DNA of 15,479 nucleotides from Carnobacterium_A sp049673005 (GTDB lineage: Bacteria; Bacillota; Bacilli; Lactobacillales; Carnobacteriaceae). The DNA lies in the NCBI RefSeq assembly GCF_049673005.1, contig NZ_JBATXB010000065.1, forward strand, positions 1-15,479, given 5' to 3'. Under the pieces are notes generated by a model. That model was not told where the DNA came from. It ran no database searches and saw only the letters and a program-made list of their open reading frames with translations. The translations under genes and the position numbers were made by a program. This document shows positions 6,820 to 14,563 of the stretch, one piece after another; within the stretch, counting starts at the first letter, position 1; the number at the start of each line of letters is the position of its first letter.

Positions 6820-6858
6820 AAAACTAAGACTCAATTTGTCTTGGTTTTTTATTTTTTA
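6820..6858 (+). terminator. Terminator after proBA
   Basis: AAACTAAGAC (6821-6830) pairs with GTCTTGGTTT (6838-6847) over 10 bp including one G-U, loop TCAATTT, followed by a T-rich run to 6857. It lies 170 nt after proA and about 115 nt before the oxidoreductase, so the two are separate units. Confidence 0.75.
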
Positions 6859-6885
6859 GATTGGTGTAAACTAATCAACCTGATT
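6859..6885. other. Small inverted repeats before the oxidoreductase gene
   Basis: GATTGGT/ACTAATC (6859-6865 with 6870-6876) is followed by and overlaps AATCA-N3-TGATT (6873-6885), a perfect 5-bp inverted repeat. It could be an operator for the gene at 6973, but it is short and a chance origin is possible. No clear -35/-10 pair was found for that gene. Confidence 0.2.
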
Positions 6886-6972
6886 GTATTACAGATCTGA
6901 AGAAAGAAACTAACGGTTACTTATTCGATTATGCTAAACTAAGACTAAATTAACAAAAAAAGGTGGCCTATT

Positions 6973-8130
6973 ATGAATAACAAAGAATCCATAGCCGTCA
7001 TGGGTGCTGGTATTGTAGGAGCAACAACGGCATTTTATCTTAGCGCCGCAGGTTATAATGTTTCCATTTATGATGAAAGCACAGGGCAAGCAACGTCAGC
7101 CGCTGCTGGTATTATCTGTCCTTGGTTATCACAACGCCGCAACAAGCAATGGTATCAATTAGTCGCTACTGGCGCAGCTTTTTATCCAACGTTAATGCAC
7201 GATTTAAATGAAGACTTAACCAGCTCTTCTATTTATCGACAAGCTGGAACACTTATCTTTAAGAAATCTCCAGAGCTATTATCTAAACTTGAAAAGCTAG
7301 CTTTAAAAAGACGAGAACTTGCTCCTGAGATTGGTGAATTAACCGTTCTTTCACCTACTGAGATTAAAGCTAAATTACCTTTGTTAGAAACAAGCCAATC
7401 TGCTTTATTTGCATCAGGAGGTGCCCGTGTGGACGGTTCCTTGTTGACTAAAAAACTATTAAATATGGCTATTTCAAATGGAGCAAAATATTTTAACGAA
7501 AAGGCTGAATTAACTATCACTGATAAGGAATTTTATTCTCTTTCTACATCTAAACAAACAAAACAGTACTCTACAGTTATTTTAGCAGTAGGCGCATGGT
7601 TACCAGAAGTTTTAGAGCCTTTGGGATTTTCTGTTGATATTCGGCCACAAAAAGGCCAACTCGTTTATTTAGAAGTAGAGCAAGAAACACAAGATTGGCC
7701 AGTTGTTATGCCTAATGGGGAAATAGACATCATTCCTTTCCCAAACGGACGTATCGTCGTCGGCGCTACCCACGAAAACAATGAGGGTTATGATCTATCT
7801 GTTACTGAAGAAAAACTAGACCTTATGTTAAAAGACGCAGCTCATTTTGCTCCGGATTTGACTCAAGCAACGTTTAAAGAAGCTCGCGTCGGTACACGTG
7901 CCTTCACTTCCGACTTCTTACCCTTTTTTGGTGAAATTCCCGATTCACCAAATTTATATGTAGCTAGCGGTTTAGGCTCTTCCGGTTTGACCTCAGGGCC
8001 AATCATTGCTCGTATTCTGACACAACTTATTATGGGAGAAAAAACTGATCTCCCCATATCCGATTATCCTGTTGATCGCTACATTAAAAAAAATAATCTA
8101 CTTAAGCCAATTAAAACTAGAAACAATTAA
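6973..8130 (+). CDS. FAD-dependent amino-acid oxidoreductase (DadA/ThiO family)
   Basis: A cytosolic or membrane-associated flavoprotein of the D-amino-acid oxidase family, which oxidises an amine or amino acid to an imino product. The 385-aa protein opens with the dinucleotide fold VMGAGIVGATTAFYLSAAGY (GxGxxG at residues 11-16) and D34 at the end of the second strand, as for FAD. AILAVGAWLP-like sequence (203-211), RPQKGQLVYLE (224-234) and the C-terminal ARVGTRAFTSDFLPFFGEIP (304-323) and ASGLGSSGLTSGP (331-343) are family marks. R309 aligns with the substrate-carboxylate arginine of glycine oxidase. The substrate cannot be told: glycine, D-alanine, D-proline and sarcosine type enzymes all look alike here. 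No thiamine genes are adjacent, which argues against ThiO. The ATG at 6973 has AGGTGG 6-7 nt upstream. It stands alone between two terminators. Confidence 0.85.
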   Translation: MNNKESIAVMGAGIVGATTAFYLSAAGYNVSIYDESTGQATSAAAGIICPWLSQRRNKQWYQLVATGAAFYPTLMHDLNEDLTSSSIYRQAGTLIFKKSPELLSKLEKLALKRRELAPEIGELTVLSPTEIKAKLPLLETSQSALFASGGARVDGSLLTKKLLNMAISNGAKYFNEKAELTITDKEFYSLSTSKQTKQYSTVILAVGAWLPEVLEPLGFSVDIRPQKGQLVYLEVEQETQDWPVVMPNGEIDIIPFPNGRIVVGATHENNEGYDLSVTEEKLDLMLKDAAHFAPDLTQATFKEARVGTRAFTSDFLPFFGEIPDSPNLYVASGLGSSGLTSGPIIARILTQLIMGEKTDLPISDYPVDRYIKKNNLLKPIKTRNN

Positions 8131-8179
8131 AAAACAAGTACACTGAAACCATTCGATTTCAGTGTACTTGTTTTCCTTT
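8131..8179. terminator. Bidirectional terminator between the oxidoreductase gene and asnB
   Basis: The 18-bp arms 8131-8148 and 8157-8174 pair perfectly around the loop CCATTCGA. T-rich sequence follows on the plus strand (TTTTCCTTTT), and U-rich sequence follows on the minus strand. It starts right at the oxidoreductase stop and lies about 20 bp past the asnB stop. Confidence 0.9.
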
Positions 8180-8197
8180 TTATTCCATTCGCTAACC

Positions 8198-10090
8198 TCA
8201 TTGTCTTACCATATAACTTAAAGGTTTTATTAAAAATTCTTGTTTATCTTCAACATAGACACGATGCCAAACCATAAATGTTAACATAACCCATATTTTA
8301 CGAGAATAATCTATTTTCCCTACTTTGTGTTTGTTCAATAAATCTACTACGTACTCTTTATTCAATAAGTGGTCCGTTTGAGAATCCTTAATGATTTCTA
8401 AAGCCCATTCATACATTTCATCCTTTAGCCAATGACGAATTGGAACTGGAAAACCAAGCTTTTTACGAAATAAAACATTATCTGGAACGATTCCTTCAAC
8501 AGATTTTCTTAAAATATACTTTGTCGTTCCATTAGCAAGTCTCAAACTAGCTGGAATTTGCTGAGCAACTTTAAATACTTCTTTATCTAAGAAAGGTGTT
8601 CTTAATTCTAGTGCGTGAGCCATCGTTGTCCTATCTGCATTCAACAATAAATCACCACTCAACCACGTATTGATGTCTATCAACTGCATTCTATCAATAG
8701 GGCTATATCCAATTGTTTGTTGATAGAGTTCTTCTGTTACTGCTACATAAGGATAGTTCGCATCATAATTTGTTAATATTTTTTTCTTCTCAACTTCATC
8801 AAATATCTTAGCATTCCCAACATAGCGATTTTCTAAAGATGTGGTCCCTCTTAAAAGGAAACTTTTACCCTTTATTCCTTCAGGCATCAATCTAGCCAAA
8901 TGATTAATCGCAAGATTTGTTAAACGTCCTGTATTAGCAAATAACCTTAAAGAGTGAGGTTCATTATAAATACCATACCCGCCGAAGATCTCATCCGCAC
9001 CCTCACCAGACAAAGCAACTTTTACATGTTTACGAGCTAGCTTTGACAAAAAGAATTGAGGAACTGCCGCTGGGTCAGCTAAAGGATCATCCATATGCCA
9101 AATAAACTTCGGAAACTCATCCATAAATTCTTGCGCTGAAATAGTATGACTAAAATTTTCAACTTTCAATTCTTCTGCAGTTTCTTCAGCTAAGTTTATT
9201 TCATTGTATCCGTGTCTTTCAAAACCTACAGATAACGTTTTTAATTTCGGGTTGAATTCTCTAGCTATTGCTACAATAATAGAAGAATCAATCCCACCTG
9301 ATAGAAAAGCACCAACTGTTACGTCAGAACGCATATGTTTTTCGATTGAATCGTATAAACTAGTTTTAATTTCGTTAACAAATGTTTTTTCAGTCTTCAT
9401 TACCGGCTTAAAATCAGCTTGCCAATATCTGGTTATTCTACTATCTTCATTTAATTTTTTTGTTATATAATGCCCTGGAGGTAATTCTTTAATCGCTTTG
9501 TGTAAGGTGTTTGAACTAGGTACATACTGAAAGGTTAGATAATTTTGTAACGCCATTTGATCTAATTCTTTATTATCAATTACGTTTAAGATAGCTTTCT
9601 TTTCAGATGATATATATACTCCGTCATCTTCAATAGCATAATAAAAAGGTTTAATACCAAACTGGTCGCGTGCTCCAAAAAATAATTTTTCTTGTTTATC
9701 CCAGATTACAAAAGCGAACATCCCACGCAATTTAGATGTTATCTTTTCTTTATATTCTGCGTAAGCAGCTAATATAACCTCCGTGTCACTATTTGTTTCA
9801 AAGGTGTAACCTTTAATAACTAATTCATCTCTTAACTCTATGTAATTATATATTTCACCGTTAAAAATAATCCAGTATCGTTCTTCTTCATAAGATAAAG
9901 GTTGTTGTCCATTCTCAATATCAATAATACTCAAACGACGAAATCCTAATGATATAAACTCGTCAACATAATAACCTTCTTCATCTGGACCTCTATGTAT
10001 AATTGATTGGTTCATCTTCTGAACAAGTTCTTTTTGATTTTTTACCACGTGTTCTTTTTCATTCGATATATATCCAACAAATCCACACAT
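8198..10090 (-). CDS. asnB: Asparagine synthetase, glutamine-hydrolysing
   Basis: Makes asparagine from aspartate, glutamine and ATP (giving AMP and PPi), in the cytosol. The 630-aa protein has both domains complete. The N-terminal glutaminase starts MCGFVGY, so C2 is the nucleophile once the methionine is removed; RRLSIID (51-57), FNGEIYN (76-82) and SDTEV (101-105) bind glutamine. The synthetase domain has the PP-loop LSGGIDSS (263-270) and SGEGADEIFGGY (361-372). The length matches Bacillus-type AsnB of about 630 aa rather than the 554 aa of E. coli. Family members in Bacillus can also amidate peptidoglycan or act in spores, but free asparagine synthesis is the simplest reading. A GAGAG site lies about 7 nt before the ATG. 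No T-box leader is visible. It is monocistronic. Confidence 0.95.
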   Translation of the reverse strand: MCGFVGYISNEKEHVVKNQKELVQKMNQSIIHRGPDEEGYYVDEFISLGFRRLSIIDIENGQQPLSYEEERYWIIFNGEIYNYIELRDELVIKGYTFETNSDTEVILAAYAEYKEKITSKLRGMFAFVIWDKQEKLFFGARDQFGIKPFYYAIEDDGVYISSEKKAILNVIDNKELDQMALQNYLTFQYVPSSNTLHKAIKELPPGHYITKKLNEDSRITRYWQADFKPVMKTEKTFVNEIKTSLYDSIEKHMRSDVTVGAFLSGGIDSSIIVAIAREFNPKLKTLSVGFERHGYNEINLAEETAEELKVENFSHTISAQEFMDEFPKFIWHMDDPLADPAAVPQFFLSKLARKHVKVALSGEGADEIFGGYGIYNEPHSLRLFANTGRLTNLAINHLARLMPEGIKGKSFLLRGTTSLENRYVGNAKIFDEVEKKKILTNYDANYPYVAVTEELYQQTIGYSPIDRMQLIDINTWLSGDLLLNADRTTMAHALELRTPFLDKEVFKVAQQIPASLRLANGTTKYILRKSVEGIVPDNVLFRKKLGFPVPIRHWLKDEMYEWALEIIKDSQTDHLLNKEYVVDLLNKHKVGKIDYSRKIWVMLTFMVWHRVYVEDKQEFLIKPLSYMVRQ

Positions 10091-10185
10091 TTAATTTCTC
10101 TCATTTCCTCAGCTCTTAGATAAAAATCTTTTACTGTTAGTTTTATTTCCCTATACTAAGTCACGTTTAATTATCTACATAGTTT

Positions 10186-10214
10186 AATTTACAGTAAGTT
10201 GTATTTTATTTCAA
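10186..10214 (-). promoter_or_regulatory. Candidate asnB promoter
   Basis: On the minus strand, TTGAAA (10214-10209), a 17-bp spacer and TAAATT (10191-10186). This gives a leader of about 90 nt. A second weaker pair (TTGAAA at 10258-10253 with TATTGA at 10235-10230, also 17 bp apart) lies upstream. The remaining spacer up to 10340 is AT-rich with nothing else recognised. Confidence 0.35.
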
Positions 10215-10341
10215 GGTTTAATGACAATTTCAATACAATTATGTCTGATTTGTTTCAAATATATATTTTTAAAATCATTTGAATAGAAATTAATCCATGT
10301 TTAAAAACGGTCGTTACTATTTATTTCATAAAAAAAAGGAT

Positions 10342-10383
10342 AAAAAATAGAATACTCTTTACTTTTAGAGTATTCTATTTTAA
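10342..10383 (-). terminator. Terminator of the lipoprotein gene
   Basis: The 15-bp arms 10344-10358 and 10367-10381 pair perfectly with an 8-nt loop. On the minus strand it is followed by a U-rich run, ending the lipoprotein transcript and separating it from asnB. Confidence 0.85.
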
Positions 10384-10394
10384 ATTATAGTTAA

Positions 10395-11240
10395 TTATTT
10401 TGTATAGATAATGTACTCACCAGTCAATGGATCCATCTTCATTAATGTTTCAGTTGAAAGATCATACTTAAACATACCAACCATGTTTGAAATCCCTACT
10501 CCATCAACTTCATGAGCATGACGAACTTCTACTTGATAGTTTGTTTCATCTTCTTTAGAAGCATAAAATTGATTATCTTTTGCGGAGATGCCTGTTAAAG
10601 AAACAATTCTATCTAACACCATATTGCGTTCTTCTTCAGCTGAGATAACTGGCTCTTTTTCTGAAGATACCGAACTACTACTAGCATTTTCTGATGATCC
10701 TTCTACTGATCCTGATGAAGAAGGTGTTGAATTTTCAGTTGTTTCTTTCTCAGCTGCTTCTTTTTCAATTAGCCAATTCTTAATCATTTCATCGCTTGCA
10801 TTTTTTATGTCCTGACCAGTTGCTGCTTTAAATTCTGTGCCCGCTAATTCTGAAACTCTTTCTGTTTTATACTTTGAATTTTCAAGAAGCGTCGCTGTTT
10901 CATCCGATTTAACTTTTTCAGCTTGAGCAGCATTTATTTTGGTTTTTAGTTCTGTTGCCTGAGTTTTTAATTCAGGATAATCAGATAAGTCATTTTCTAA
11001 TACTAGTTCGATGCTTCCAGCTGCTTCATCTAACTTTCCATTCTCGAATTGAGCTAAGCTAGCTTCATAATTTGAACGGTAACCATCTTCTGTTTGTTGT
11101 ACTTGACTAGATGAATCTACTTCTACTGTTACATTAGAGCTGATTGAGGATTCCATTGAGTTATCGTTTGTCGTTCCGCAAGCACTTAATAATAGTAAAC
11201 TTGTTGTTGCCATAAATAAAATTTTTAATTTTTTAGTCAT
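10395..11240 (-). CDS. Secreted lipoprotein, function unknown
   Basis: A 281-aa protein with a lipoprotein signal: basic MTKKLK, hydrophobic core, and the lipobox LLSAC with C21 as the lipidated cysteine, so it should be anchored outside the membrane. After a Ser/Asn-rich stretch (about 22-50) comes a helical, Glu/Lys-rich region (about 52-165) with a possible tetratricopeptide-like segment (SNYEASLAQFENGKLDEAAG). A Ser-rich linker (171-196) leads to a compact C-terminal domain (about 200-281) ending in SNMVGMFKYDLSTETLMKMD, a type of domain I recall from other Lactobacillales lipoproteins of unknown role. No catalytic motif is seen. The ATG at 11240 has AAAGGAGG at good spacing and a perfect TATAAT about 35 bp upstream. 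It is transcribed divergently from mscL. Confidence 0.85.
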   Translation of the reverse strand: MTKKLKILFMATTSLLLLSACGTTNDNSMESSISSNVTVEVDSSSQVQQTEDGYRSNYEASLAQFENGKLDEAAGSIELVLENDLSDYPELKTQATELKTKINAAQAEKVKSDETATLLENSKYKTERVSELAGTEFKAATGQDIKNASDEMIKNWLIEKEAAEKETTENSTPSSSGSVEGSSENASSSSVSSEKEPVISAEEERNMVLDRIVSLTGISAKDNQFYASKEDETNYQVEVRHAHEVDGVGISNMVGMFKYDLSTETLMKMDPLTGEYIIYTK

Positions 11241-11274
11241 ATGTAACTTCCTCCTTTAAGAATTTCTTGTCTTT

Positions 11275-11280
11275 ATTATA
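11275..11280 (-). promoter_or_regulatory. -10 box of the lipoprotein gene
   Basis: A perfect TATAAT on the minus strand, 35 bp before the ATG. The sequence 17 bp upstream (GTATGA) is a poor -35. A TTGATA occurs farther upstream but too far for normal spacing. Confidence 0.55.
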
Positions 11281-11318
11281 CCTTAAATTTTATATCTTCA
11301 TACTGGTTTATCAACTAT

Positions 11319-11347
11319 TTGTGTAACTTATCTATTTCAACTATACT
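11319..11347 (+). promoter_or_regulatory. Candidate mscL promoter
   Basis: TTGTGT (11319-11324), a 17-bp spacer and TATACT (11342-11347). The -10 matches 5 of 6 and lies 45 bp before the mscL ATG, giving a leader of about 38 nt. Confidence 0.5.
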
Positions 11348-11391
11348 TAACTAAAATTATTAAACACTAAATACACAAAGGAGAGTTTTCT

Positions 11392-11811
11392 ATGAAAAGT
11401 TTTATAAATGAATTTAAAGAATTTGCTTTTAGAGGAAATGTACTTGATTTAGCTGTAGGTGTTGTCATTGGTGCTGCTTTCACAACAATTGTTTCTTCTT
11501 TAGTTGAAGATATCATTATGCCACTAGTAGGTATATTCACTGGCGGTAATGACATTTCGGCATTATCTATTAAGATAGGTACTGCCAAATTAGCATATGG
11601 TTCCTTTTTACAAGCTATTATTAATTTTTTAATTATTGCTCTTGTTGTATTTATGTTTATAAAAATTATTAATACTGCTGCTAATAAATTTAAGCGTGAA
11701 GAAGGAGTAGAGACAACAGAAGTTGAAATTCCAGCTGCCGAACGCTATTTAAAAGATATTCGTGATTTATTGGCTAAAGAAACTCATTCTACTAATTTAC
11801 CAGTAGACTAA
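11392..11811 (+). CDS. mscL: Large-conductance mechanosensitive channel
   Basis: A homopentameric membrane channel that opens under high membrane tension and releases solutes after osmotic downshock. The 139-aa protein has family length. The N-terminal amphipathic helix (MKSFINEFKEFAFRGNV) leads into the pore helix TM1 at about 17-45 (LDLAVGVVIGAAFTTIVSSL, then VEDIIMPLVG), a short periplasmic-type loop with GGND, TM2 at about 70-95 and a charged C-terminal bundle helix (about 115-130, AERYLKDIRDLL). The start is set by AAAGGAGAG about 7 nt before the ATG. It is monocistronic, divergent from the lipoprotein gene and closed by the hairpin of repeat copy 2. Confidence 0.97.
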   Translation: MKSFINEFKEFAFRGNVLDLAVGVVIGAAFTTIVSSLVEDIIMPLVGIFTGGNDISALSIKIGTAKLAYGSFLQAIINFLIIALVVFMFIKIINTAANKFKREEGVETTEVEIPAAERYLKDIRDLLAKETHSTNLPVD

Positions 11812-11942
11812 GAGACTAGGAAAAAAAACTAAACATATAATTTTACACTAAAATCAGACTAATAAAAAGGCTTGAAATCAATGTTTTATAAAACATTGAT
11901 TCCAAGCCTTTTTTAATTTTTAACTAGTTATATCCCAGCCTC
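11812..11942 (+). repeat. Dispersed intergenic repeat, copy 2
   Basis: A 131-bp element between the mscL stop and the end of the MFS gene. Its right end, TTATATCCCAGCCTC, is the reverse complement of the GGCTGGGACATAA end of copies 1 and 3. The body aligns with copy 1 read in reverse. It begins immediately after the mscL stop codon and holds a 23-bp hairpin. It carries no gene. Confidence 0.8.
11864..11913. terminator. Bidirectional terminator hairpin in repeat copy 2
   Basis: The arms 11864-11886 and 11891-11913 pair over 23 bp with a single mismatch and the loop TATA, starting with AAAAA and ending with TTTTT(T). It lies between the convergent mscL and MFS genes and would end both. Confidence 0.85.
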
Positions 11943-11950
11943 ATAATCTA

Positions 11951-13195
11951 TTATTCTACTTGATAATCAGGATTTTGGTAATTTTCTTTCTTTAAACCTT
12001 TGATACTCATCATAATTGCAAAGCTGAACAAATACAAAGCCGCTAAAAACAACATCACTGCTAATAAATTATATCGGTCTAAAATAACTCCAATGGCTAC
12101 AGAAGAAAATCCACCTACTGCGCGACCAACGTTTAAAATTACATTATTAGCCGTTGAACGAATGTGAGTTGGATAAAGTCTTCCTACTATCGCTCCATAA
12201 CCTGCGAACATACCGTTAGCGAAAAACCCAACAATTGCACCACCTAACAGTAAGGTCCATTCATTCGTTGCTGTTACAAAAAGAAATACTGAAGCTGCCG
12301 AAGCTAACAAAAATAGACCATAAGCTGTTCTAGCACCCAATTTATCTAATAATCTGCCAAATAAGAGCATTCCTATACTCATACCAATGATAGTAGAAAT
12401 CATCCAAAGTGAGGATCCAGATACAGATAAACCTAAACTTTTTTGTAAAATAGATGGCAACCAGTTCATTAATCCAAAATAACCTGCAATTTGAACAGTC
12501 GCCATTAACATCAATGAAATAGTCAATCTTGTTAATTTTGGTGTTTTAAATAATTCTTTTATAGAGATAGCCGGTCCATTTTTTTCTAATTTCGTTTGTT
12601 TCCACTCATCAGTTTCATCTAAATGTTTGCGAACTAATACAGCCATTACAACTGGAAATAATCCGAACAAGAAAAGAGTATTCCAGCCTAGAGTTGGAAT
12701 AATTAATGCTGCCAAAATAGCCGCTAAAATCGAGCCCATTTGACCTGAAATAGTGACAATAGAAGTCATAGCTCCCATTTTTTTCCTAGAAAACACTTCA
12801 GCAACTAATGCCATGCCAATTCCGTATTCGCCACCAGCTCCTATACCTGCTAAAAATCGGAAGAGATAAATTGAATAGATATTCGTTGCAAAATACATTG
12901 CTGCAGTAGCGAACGCGAAGATGTACACCGTATAACTAAACATCTTAATTCGTCCGTGTTTGTCTGCTAACACACCAAATAAAACGCCTCCTAGTAACAT
13001 CCCTAGATTTGTTATCGTAGAGATCAGTCCTGCTGCCGCGCTGCTTAGCTGCAATTGAGCAGTAATAGAAGATAACGAAAAGGAAAGAAACATAATATCC
13101 ATATTCTCTAATCCGTATCCTACTGCTGATGAAGCTAAAACTTTCTTTTGGTAGCCTGACATACCTTCGTTAATAGTTGCCGTTTGTTGTTTCAT
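11951..13195 (-). CDS. Major facilitator superfamily transporter, substrate unknown
   Basis: A 12-helix secondary transporter of 414 aa in the cytoplasmic membrane. Motif A is GVLADKHGRIKMF (74-86), between helices 2 and 3; a weaker copy, GRLLDKLGAR, follows helix 8. RFLAGIGAGGEYGIGMALVAE-like sequence (113-133) in helices 4-5 and ENMDIMFLSFSL (30-41) in helix 1 place it near the sugar-porter, aromatic-acid and metabolite:H+ symporter groups, to which the niacin carrier NiaP also belongs. The helix 1 aspartate (D33) is the residue expected to matter for proton coupling in that group. The substrate cannot be read from sequence, and the neighbours give no pathway. AGGAGG lies 10 nt before the ATG. 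A promoter and a small inverted repeat lie upstream. It is monocistronic. Confidence 0.85.
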   Translation of the reverse strand: MKQQTATINEGMSGYQKKVLASSAVGYGLENMDIMFLSFSLSSITAQLQLSSAAAGLISTITNLGMLLGGVLFGVLADKHGRIKMFSYTVYIFAFATAAMYFATNIYSIYLFRFLAGIGAGGEYGIGMALVAEVFSRKKMGAMTSIVTISGQMGSILAAILAALIIPTLGWNTLFLFGLFPVVMAVLVRKHLDETDEWKQTKLEKNGPAISIKELFKTPKLTRLTISLMLMATVQIAGYFGLMNWLPSILQKSLGLSVSGSSLWMISTIIGMSIGMLLFGRLLDKLGARTAYGLFLLASAASVFLFVTATNEWTLLLGGAIVGFFANGMFAGYGAIVGRLYPTHIRSTANNVILNVGRAVGGFSSVAIGVILDRYNLLAVMLFLAALYLFSFAIMMSIKGLKKENYQNPDYQVE

Positions 13196-13213
13196 ATTTT
13201 ATTTTCCTCCTAA

Positions 13214-13237
13214 AACGAATGATCTCTGTCATTCATT
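13214..13237. promoter_or_regulatory. Inverted repeat in the leader of the MFS gene (possible operator)
   Basis: GAATGA (13217-13222) and TCATTC (13229-13234) form a perfect 6-bp inverted repeat with a 6-bp spacer, extendable to 8 of 9 matches. It lies between the candidate promoter and the ribosome binding site of the transporter, where a repressor could block transcription. Confidence 0.35.
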
Positions 13238-13256
13238 ATTTTATAGTATTGTTAAT

Positions 13257-13285
13257 AGTATACGAGCAATTCTATCTTTGAGCAA
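13257..13285 (-). promoter_or_regulatory. Candidate MFS transporter promoter
   Basis: On the minus strand, TTGCTC (13285-13280), a 17-bp spacer and TATACT (13262-13257). The transcript would start about 55 bp before the ATG, upstream of the GAATGA inverted repeat. Confidence 0.45.
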
Positions 13286-13305
13286 CTAGTATTTAAAGCA
13301 CTAGC

Positions 13306-13349
13306 AAAAAAGAAACATCCAGACTAAGTGTCCTGATGTTTCTTTTTTT
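13306..13349. terminator. Terminator after rsmI
   Basis: AAAAAAGAAACATC (13306-13319) and GATGTTTCTTTTTT (13335-13348) pair perfectly over 14 bp. The A and T ends make it work in both directions. The stem reaches into the last base of the rsmI stop codon. It ends the trmN6 block and isolates it from the MFS gene. Confidence 0.85.
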
Positions 13350-14226
13350 AGATACTGTGAAAAATAGCATAGATTTCTTGTTTTTTACTCTCTCTAACTT
13401 TAGCAACTTGTTTGATTGCTTCTTTACTCGTCATTTCTTTTTCTTCCATTAAAAGATTTACGTGTTCAATCACTGATAAATTTTCCCACGATGTATCGGG
13501 CTTTGCTATTAAAGAACTTTCGCTATTCCCTTCAACAATCAGACAAAATTCTCCTCTGATTTCTGAGTTTGCGGCCCATTCTACCATCTCTTCTACCGTT
13601 CCACGAATAAATTCTTCATACCGTTTAGTTAACTCGCGACAACAGACTAATTTTCGTTCTGGTCCAAAAACAGTTAACATATTTCTTAGTACTTCTTTTA
13701 ATCTATGTGGCGATTCATATAAAATAATGGTTTCTGGTCTACAATTTAATTCTTCTAACTCATTTAGTTGCTCTTTTTTCTTACGTGGTAAAAACCCATA
13801 AAAATAAAAAGGTTGTGGTGCAATCCCTGATGCAACCAAAGCTGTTAAGCCTGCACTTGCCCCTGGTAAAGGAACTACTGGAATATTAGCGTCTATACAA
13901 GCAAGCACTAATTCGTGTCCTGGATCACTAATAGACGGCATACCTGCATCACTAACTTGAGCAACGGTATCTCCCATCAATAATTTTTCTATTAACTGAT
14001 TTATTCGTTCTTTTGTATTATGCTCATGAAAACTTAGTTGAGGTGTTTTAATTTCAAAATGATTTAGTAACTTTTGTGTATTTCTTGTATCTTCTGAAGC
14101 AATTAAATCTACCTCTTTCAATAATCTAATTCCACGAATCGTCATATCTTCTAAATTACCTATAGGAGTTGGAATAAGATAGAGGATTCCTGTATTTCCT
14201 TTTTCAAAACTCTTTTGACTTTTCAA
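13348..14226 (-). CDS. rsmI: 16S rRNA (cytidine-1402 2'-O)-methyltransferase
   Basis: Uses S-adenosylmethionine to 2'-O-methylate C1402 in the decoding centre of 16S rRNA. The 292-aa protein has the tetrapyrrole-methylase fold. Visible are LYLIPTPIGNLEDMTIR (15-31), SEDTRNT (44-50), QVSDAGMPSISDPG (90-103), VPLPGASA (118-125) and FYGFLPRKK (after 130), all typical of RsmI/YraL. The start is a TTG at 14226, one base after the stop of the GIY-YIG gene and 9 nt after GGAGG. An ATG lies closer to that site but overlaps the stop and would give only two codons, so it is not the start. It is last in the trmN6 block, in the order known from Bacillus (yabB-yazA-yabC). Confidence 0.95.
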   Translation of the reverse strand: MKSQKSFEKGNTGILYLIPTPIGNLEDMTIRGIRLLKEVDLIASEDTRNTQKLLNHFEIKTPQLSFHEHNTKERINQLIEKLLMGDTVAQVSDAGMPSISDPGHELVLACIDANIPVVPLPGASAGLTALVASGIAPQPFYFYGFLPRKKKEQLNELEELNCRPETIILYESPHRLKEVLRNMLTVFGPERKLVCCRELTKRYEEFIRGTVEEMVEWAANSEIRGEFCLIVEGNSESSLIAKPDTSWENLSVIEHVNLLMEEKEMTSKEAIKQVAKVRESKKQEIYAIFHSI

Positions 14227-14227
14227 T

Positions 14228-14563
14228 TCATTTTGCCTCCTTTACGTCTAGTAATGTATCCTTTATTATACACTTTAGACTTAAATCTACCGGGAACTGA
14301 ATTCCTTCTTTTTCTAGAAATTCTTCTTTCTTTCTACGCGTTTTCTTTTTAAAGGCGTATTCAGCTTTCGTCGCTTCGCTACGTGTGTTAAAGGCTTCTG
14401 CATAAATCATTTTAACCGGCCGGCGTATTGCGGGCTTTGTATATTTCGCCCCTCCTCCGGTATTGTGTTCTTTTTCTCTTCGAACCAAATCAGTTGTATA
14501 TCCTCCATAAAAACTCTCATCTTTGCAAAATAAAACATAAAAATAACTAGACTTTAGTTCCAT
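14228..14563 (-). CDS. GIY-YIG domain protein (YazA family)
   Basis: A 111-aa protein made of one GIY-YIG nuclease-like domain: YVL (9-11) and YGGYTTD (19-25) stand for the GIY and YIG strands, followed by the helix with R28-R29 and EHN, and SEATKAEYAFKKKTR (62-76) holding the conserved glutamate E68. This stand-alone family (UPF0213) is widespread in Firmicutes; its cellular role is not known, and a DNA repair or recombination function is only inferred from the fold. It starts 17 bp inside the end of trmN6, with a GAAAGAGA-like ribosome binding site in that gene, and stops one base before rsmI, so the three are translationally linked. Confidence 0.92.
   Translation of the reverse strand: MELKSSYFYVLFCKDESFYGGYTTDLVRREKEHNTGGGAKYTKPAIRRPVKMIYAEAFNTRSEATKAEYAFKKKTRRKKEEFLEKEGIQFPVDLSLKCIIKDTLLDVKEAK
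14236..14240 (-). promoter_or_regulatory. rsmI ribosome binding site (decides the TTG start)
   Basis: GGAGG on the minus strand, inside the end of the GIY-YIG gene, 9 nt before the TTG at 14226. The nearer ATG (14231-14229) opens only a two-codon frame. Confidence 0.75.

Noticed and set aside
6973..8130. Oxidoreductase as a third proline-operon gene or as ThiO
   Set aside because: A terminator separates it from proBA, and no thiamine genes are adjacent; only the general family is supported.
11367..11588. Minus-strand frame opposite mscL
   Set aside because: Antisense shadow of mscL, with no start signal.
13412..13801. Plus-strand frame of 129 aa opposite rsmI
   Set aside because: Antisense shadow of a conserved gene; Ser-rich translation with no family features.
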